DNA of 64,000 nt, taken from the NCBI GenBank assembly GCA_945643635.1, contig CALZFC010000251.1:5698001-5762000 (forward strand). The letters are read 5' to 3'. The translations under genes were made by a program, and so were the position numbers. Source of the DNA: Allodiplogaster sudhausi. Its lineage: Eukaryota; Nematoda; Chromadorea; Rhabditida; Diplogasteridae. Within the stretch, counting starts at the first letter, position 1, and each line of letters opens with the position of its first letter. The notes under the pieces are model-generated. The model did no database searches. It saw nothing but the letters and a program-made list of their open reading frames with translations, and had not been told where the DNA came from. Shown in pieces: positions 62,104 to 64,000 of the stretch.

Positions 62104-64000
62104 ATGCAGCTGAAAGTTCTGCTGCCCCGCACGCCACGCCATTCGGACTGCGTCTGCGGTGTCGGTTGGGCTAACAGTGATGAGGTCACTCTCCTTTTCT
62201 CTTTTTCTCTGTCCCCCTCTCAGTCCCTCTCTTTCTCTCTCTCTTCTCTCTCTCTCGTGCAATCTCTCTCTCCTTCTTTCTCTAACTCTCCAATATTTCT
62301 CGCTCGTTTGTTATTACAATAGATTAATGGAGTGCAATGACGGCTAATTCTCTCCAGGTGCTCTCATGCGGCGACGACCAGCAGCTTCTTCGGTGGAACA
62401 TGATGAATCTCGAGGCGACTCAAGTCGCTATGCTTCCTCAGTTCGTTCGCTTAATAATCTTCTCAGCTTCTTTCAGAATTATCTTGAAAGTGACGAAGTA
62501 TTCTCATTATATTTTATTTAATAGTTTCAATTGTGCTGAAAAGAATGAATGACACAGGGGAGTGTATCCGACTGCCATGCGATTCTCCCCGCGTAATCAA
62601 CAGGCACGCCATAATGATGTCGTTGCTGTTTCAGCAACGGACGGTGAGAAAGGGAGAGAGAGAGAGAGGAGGAGCAGACGTAGAGAGAAAGAGAGCAAGG
62701 AAAGAGAAATAGAGGGAAGTTAAAGGACAGCAGCGTGAGAGCAGAGATTGAGGAGTGTTCGGATTAGGAAAGAAAGAAGATTTCTTCGCAGGGAAGCTTC
62801 ATCTGGTGAGTCGTCTCGGTAAGATCGATCGCAGTGTCGATGCTCACCACGGCGCTGCTCTCTGCGTCCGCTGGAGTCCCGACGGCACGGCAATCCTCAC
62901 GAGTCGCTTGGCATTTCCTCCTTTTTTTCTAGAATCAAAAATACCTTTAGAGTTATTACTTTTTTTAACTCCAAATTTATTTCTTCACATTTGTTCTTAA
63001 AACTTCTATGCATTTATCTCATCAACAACAATTCTGTTTATAAATATTGACATTTATTTATGCATGCATGTAATTAAATTAAGAGATTGAAATTAACAGT
63101 GACTTTTGAATCTAGTCCCCTTGCTCTCTCTCTCTCTCCCTCTCTTTCTCTCTCTCTCTCTCTCATCTCACTAGCTGGCCAAGACGGTGCAGTGAAGCAG
63201 TGGTCCCGCGCGGGTCTCCTCCGCAGTGTGTTGGCGCAGCTGTCCGACCCGTGCTACGCGTGTGCCTGGAGTGCCAACTCGTCCGCCGTTCTCTATACGT
63301 CGGCTGAGTACGCGTATGTCAAGTCACTCAAGACGCAGGTAGGACAATGAGAGAGAGAGAGGGAGAGAGAGAGATTGAGGGAGAGAGAGGGAAGGTGAAG
63401 AAAAGATTCACCTCTCATCAGATGCCGCCCCTCCGCTGGAAGGCGCACGACTGCCTGATCCTTTGCGCCGACTGGAGCGCCTCCTCGGATCTCATCGTGA
63501 CTGGCGCAGAGGACTGCAAGTTCAAGGTTACGATCATCTCCGGCAGCCTTCGAAATACTGCAACTACAGTCTATTTCTTTGATAGTATTATTTCAGATGT
63601 TTTAGCTGAATGTATGGCAATACAATGGCAGCTTATTGCCATAAATTCCCTTCAAGGAGGAGAGTATCAAAACGTGTTCATTTTCCGGTGTGGGACAGCT
63701 ACGGACGCGCGATTTTCGCCTCTGCGCCGCACGACTTCCCGATGACGTCGATTGGCTTTTCCCCGGACGGCGCTCTCTTCGCCGTCGGCTCATTCGGCCT
63801 GCTCCGGTTGTGCGACAAGGCCGGGGTTCGCTATTGGATTATTCCTTTCCCTCTCCCTTGATCTCTTTCTTTCCCTCCCTCTCTCTCCCCTCTCTCTCTC
63901 TCTTTCTATCTCTCTCTCTCTCTCCAGTGGACCCACTCCCTCGAGATGCTGTCAACTGGCTCAGTGCTTGGTCTCTCATGGTCCCCAGATGGAACTCAGC
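62104..64000 (+). CDS. IFT80: Intraflagellar transport protein IFT80 (WD-repeat), 5' part only
   Basis: IFT-B component needed to build cilia. Exons: 62104-62184, 62358-62440, 62558-62643, 62792-62902, 63175-63338, 63422-63526, 63688-63825, 63928-beyond 64000. The first ~245 of an expected ~770 residues are present, covering the first WD40 propeller. Collinear matches to the family: [32 protein letters not shown]-like [47 protein letters not shown] then [41 protein letters not shown]. The ATG follows TATAG directly, suggesting an acceptor for a 5' UTR intron or spliced leader. Oddity: the intron before exon 7 ends CCG instead of AG (62% of the gene lies outside the window, so integrity cannot be judged). 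Introns 1, 4 and 7 are CT-rich before their acceptors; introns 3 and 5 contain (GA)n. Confidence 0.92.

Noticed and set aside
1..64000. tRNA, rRNA, CRISPR array or prokaryotic operon features
   Set aside because: None recognised by eye. The DNA is clearly intron-containing eukaryotic sequence. A tRNAscan run would be needed to exclude a tRNA in the spacers.

Overview
ORGANISM. The window is animal nuclear DNA from a compact invertebrate genome. Genes are split into many short exons (typically 60-190 nt), introns are mostly 50-300 nt, and coding exons are GC-rich against AT-rich introns. Most of the intergenic space is (GA)n/(CT)n microsatellite. A nematode is favoured but not proven: there is a patched-related (PTR) sterol-sensing-domain gene, an astacin with the nematode NAS layout (signal, pro-domain, protease, EGF, CUB), and AG acceptors directly in front of start codons that would suit spliced-leader trans-splicing. 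All exon models were assembled by eye from reading frame, splice-site phase and remembered family alignments. Where I list exons, consecutive phases agree unless I say otherwise. LAYOUT. 1-4527 (-): C-terminally incomplete gene of unknown family. 4528-14380: gene-poor, almost pure purine/pyrimidine repeat. 14381-22544 (-): phenylalanyl-tRNA synthetase alpha, with an upstream pair of exons that splice in frame and add a GST-C-like (eEF1B-type) docking module; one of its introns hosts a small secreted-protein gene on the opposite strand (18277-18888, +). 22867-24310 (+): MICOS subunit of the Mic26/Mic27 (apolipoprotein O) family. 24661-25221 (+): COX7C. 25483-28434 (-): complete 12-exon kynureninase. 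29598-32000 (+): disordered protein with an 18-residue tandem repeat. 32784-35745 (+): astacin metalloprotease with a TATA promoter. 36498-37350 (-): small multi-pass membrane protein. 37818-40996 (+): MAP-kinase-kinase-like kinase, carrying a 788-bp inverted-repeat element in one intron. 42180-49495 (-): 22-exon patched-related protein with a second, small inverted-repeat element. 49500-57500: gene-poor GA/CT repeat. 57591-61431 (+): unrecognised protein built from duplicated exon pairs. 62104-64000 (+): 5' part of IFT80, with an RFX X-box upstream. HOW THE GENES RELATE. MICOS and COX7C are same-strand, closely spaced and both belong to the mitochondrial inner membrane, so they could be an operon-like pair. 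COX7C and KYNU converge with overlapping 3' ends. FARSA and the MICOS gene are divergent. The ciliary gene IFT80 carries the promoter motif expected of ciliary genes. The rest look like unrelated neighbours. The strongest novelty candidates are the GST-like/PheRS-alpha fusion, the nested secreted gene, the exon-pair repeat protein, and the two inverted-repeat elements.
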